The position numbers and the translations under genes were made by a program. This document shows, piece after piece, positions 5,531 to 6,099 of a stretch of 6,099 nt of DNA (within the stretch, counting starts at the first letter, position 1; every line of letters begins with the position of its first letter). Source of the stretch: an uncultured Mycoplasmatota bacterium (GTDB lineage: Bacteria; Bacillota_I; Bacilli_A; RF39; UBA660); assembly GCA_946491675.1 (NCBI GenBank), contig CAMLYN010000069.1, positions 1-6,099 on the forward strand, in the 5' to 3' direction. Under the pieces are notes generated by a model, which worked only from the letters and a program-made list of their open reading frames with translations, did not search any database and was not told the DNA's origin.

Positions 5531-6021
5531 TGAATCGTTTTAAATTAAACAATCGTGGTTGGGGATTACAAGTTATGTTAGCAAGTATTTTGGTTTTAAT
5601 GCTTGGACTTGTAATTGTTGCTGTTTTAATTCAACAAAATTTTGGTGATATATTAGGTCCAATTGATGACAATGAGCCGGGAAGTGGTATTAGTCGTCCT
5701 AATGAAGATGATGATAAAAATGAACCAGACAAACCAAATTATAAAACATATTCTGAATTAGAAGATATTGTTTTAGAAGCTACTAAAAAGTATCAAAAAG
5801 AGTATTATTCTGATATATTAGATGGTGAAAAAGTAAGTGTTACTATTAAACAGTTGATTAACGAAAAATTGATTGATGAAATTAATGACATTAAAGATGG
5901 TTCAGCTTGTACAGGTTATGGATTGTTTACTTTGAAGGATGGCAAAATAACTTATAATGCATATTTAAATTGTAGCAATTATCAAACAATTGGCTATAAT
6001 GAGATATATGATATCAATTAA
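5530..6021 (+). CDS. Small membrane-anchored protein with prepilin-like N-terminus, unknown function
   Basis: A 163-residue protein I cannot assign to a named family. The N-terminus is basic (MNRFKLNNRG), then WGLQ and one hydrophobic helix (about 12-35). This resembles a type IV prepilin leader, with possible cleavage after G10. The Glu expected at mature position 5 is replaced by Val and the usual FTL is WGL, so processing by a prepilin peptidase is uncertain; it may simply be a signal anchor. An acidic, Asn/Pro-rich linker (43-70) follows. The C-terminal domain (about 73-157) has an N-terminal helix (SELEDIVLEATKKYQKEYY) and a predicted beta part with C127 and C148, which could form a disulfide outside the cell: SACTGYGLFTL and YNAYLNCSNYQTIGY. 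The topology would be cytoplasmic N-terminus with an exported domain. Its start overlaps the NUDIX regulator stop (TAATG), with AGGA about 10 nt upstream, so the two are co-expressed. No terminator is evident after it. Confidence 0.8.
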   Translation: MNRFKLNNRGWGLQVMLASILVLMLGLVIVAVLIQQNFGDILGPIDDNEPGSGISRPNEDDDKNEPDKPNYKTYSELEDIVLEATKKYQKEYYSDILDGEKVSVTIKQLINEKLIDEINDIKDGSACTGYGLFTLKDGKITYNAYLNCSNYQTIGYNEIYDIN

Positions 6022-6046
6022 TAGCATTTAAAAGTATAAAAAACAC

Positions 6047-6076
6047 TTGACAAACATATAATAAACATGGTAATAT
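6047..6076 (+). promoter_or_regulatory. Sigma-A promoter for a gene beyond the window
   Basis: TTGACA (6047-6052), an 18-nt spacer and TAATAT (6071-6076) preceded by TGG, an extended -10 (TGn). Transcription would start near 6083 and run out of the window. The 78 nt after the previous gene hold this promoter and no convincing hairpin, so read-through from the upstream operon is possible. Confidence 0.6.
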
Positions 6077-6099
6077 TATACTGCATTTAATTTGGATTT

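Noticed and set aside
5514..5535. Apparent SigH-type promoter before the pilin-like gene (AAAGGA ... GAAT)
   Set aside because: The elements are only about 6 nt apart instead of 11-12, and they coincide with the ribosome site and start codon.
6003..6015. Small inverted repeat GATAT/ATATC near the end of the pilin-like gene as a terminator
   Set aside because: The arms are 5 bp, nearly all A-T, with no following T-run; such repeats are expected by chance in this composition.
1..6099. Mobile elements, CRISPR arrays, tRNA or rRNA genes, riboswitches
   Set aside because: No repeat-spacer pattern, transposase or integrase motifs, terminal repeats or GC-richer structured RNA segments were seen on either strand.

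Overview
This 6.1 kb window is very AT-rich. It looks like chromosomal DNA from a low-GC Bacillota, most likely a Bacilli lineage near the Mollicutes (RF39-like or Erysipelotrichia-like uncultured gut bacteria). The evidence is the Bacillus-type gene order (mini-RNase III / rlmB / sigH and dnaG / rpoD), strong GGAGG-type ribosome binding sites, translationally coupled genes and almost exclusive TAA stops. All seven visible Trp codons are TGG and the core genes have full lengths, so TGA is not read as Trp as it is in Mycoplasma. The lineage assignment is inference.

Left block (1-1320, + strand): the last codons of a gene that is probably mini-RNase III (mrnC), then rlmB (23S rRNA 2'-O-methyltransferase), then a SigH/Spo0H-type alternative sigma factor. 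The three are packed with overlapping or nearly touching stop and start codons and are surely one transcript. The yacP/rae1 gene that sits between rlmB and sigH in Bacillus subtilis is absent.

Middle (1325-1966): a minus-strand five-helix membrane protein of the DUF6512 type converges on sigH with only 4 nt between the stop codons. An 11-bp perfect inverted repeat spans the junction and probably terminates both transcripts. Upstream of this gene lies a 105-nt divergent intergenic region shared with dnaG. It holds a near-consensus SigH-type promoter directed at dnaG.

Core block (1967-4793): dnaG (primase) and rpoD (housekeeping sigma), overlapping by 11 nt and closed by an AT-rich hairpin terminator. 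This is the primase/sigma part of the classical macromolecular synthesis operon. Here it lies right beside the sigH locus, whereas in B. subtilis the two loci are far apart.

Right block (4798-6099): a textbook sigma-A promoter (TTGACA-17-TAAAAT) drives a two-gene operon. The first gene is an NrtR-like regulator, a NUDIX domain with a decayed catalytic box fused to a C-terminal winged helix. The second, overlapping by 1 nt, is a small secreted or membrane-anchored protein with a prepilin-like N-terminus (RGWGL plus one hydrophobic helix), an acidic linker and a two-cysteine C-terminal domain. An imperfect inverted repeat at the predicted transcription start is a candidate autoregulatory operator. 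The window ends in a promoter for a gene outside it.

Most of the window is core housekeeping. The parts worth a second look are the regulator plus pilin-like pair, the possible SigH control of dnaG-rpoD, and the DUF6512 gene inserted between the two sigma-factor loci.
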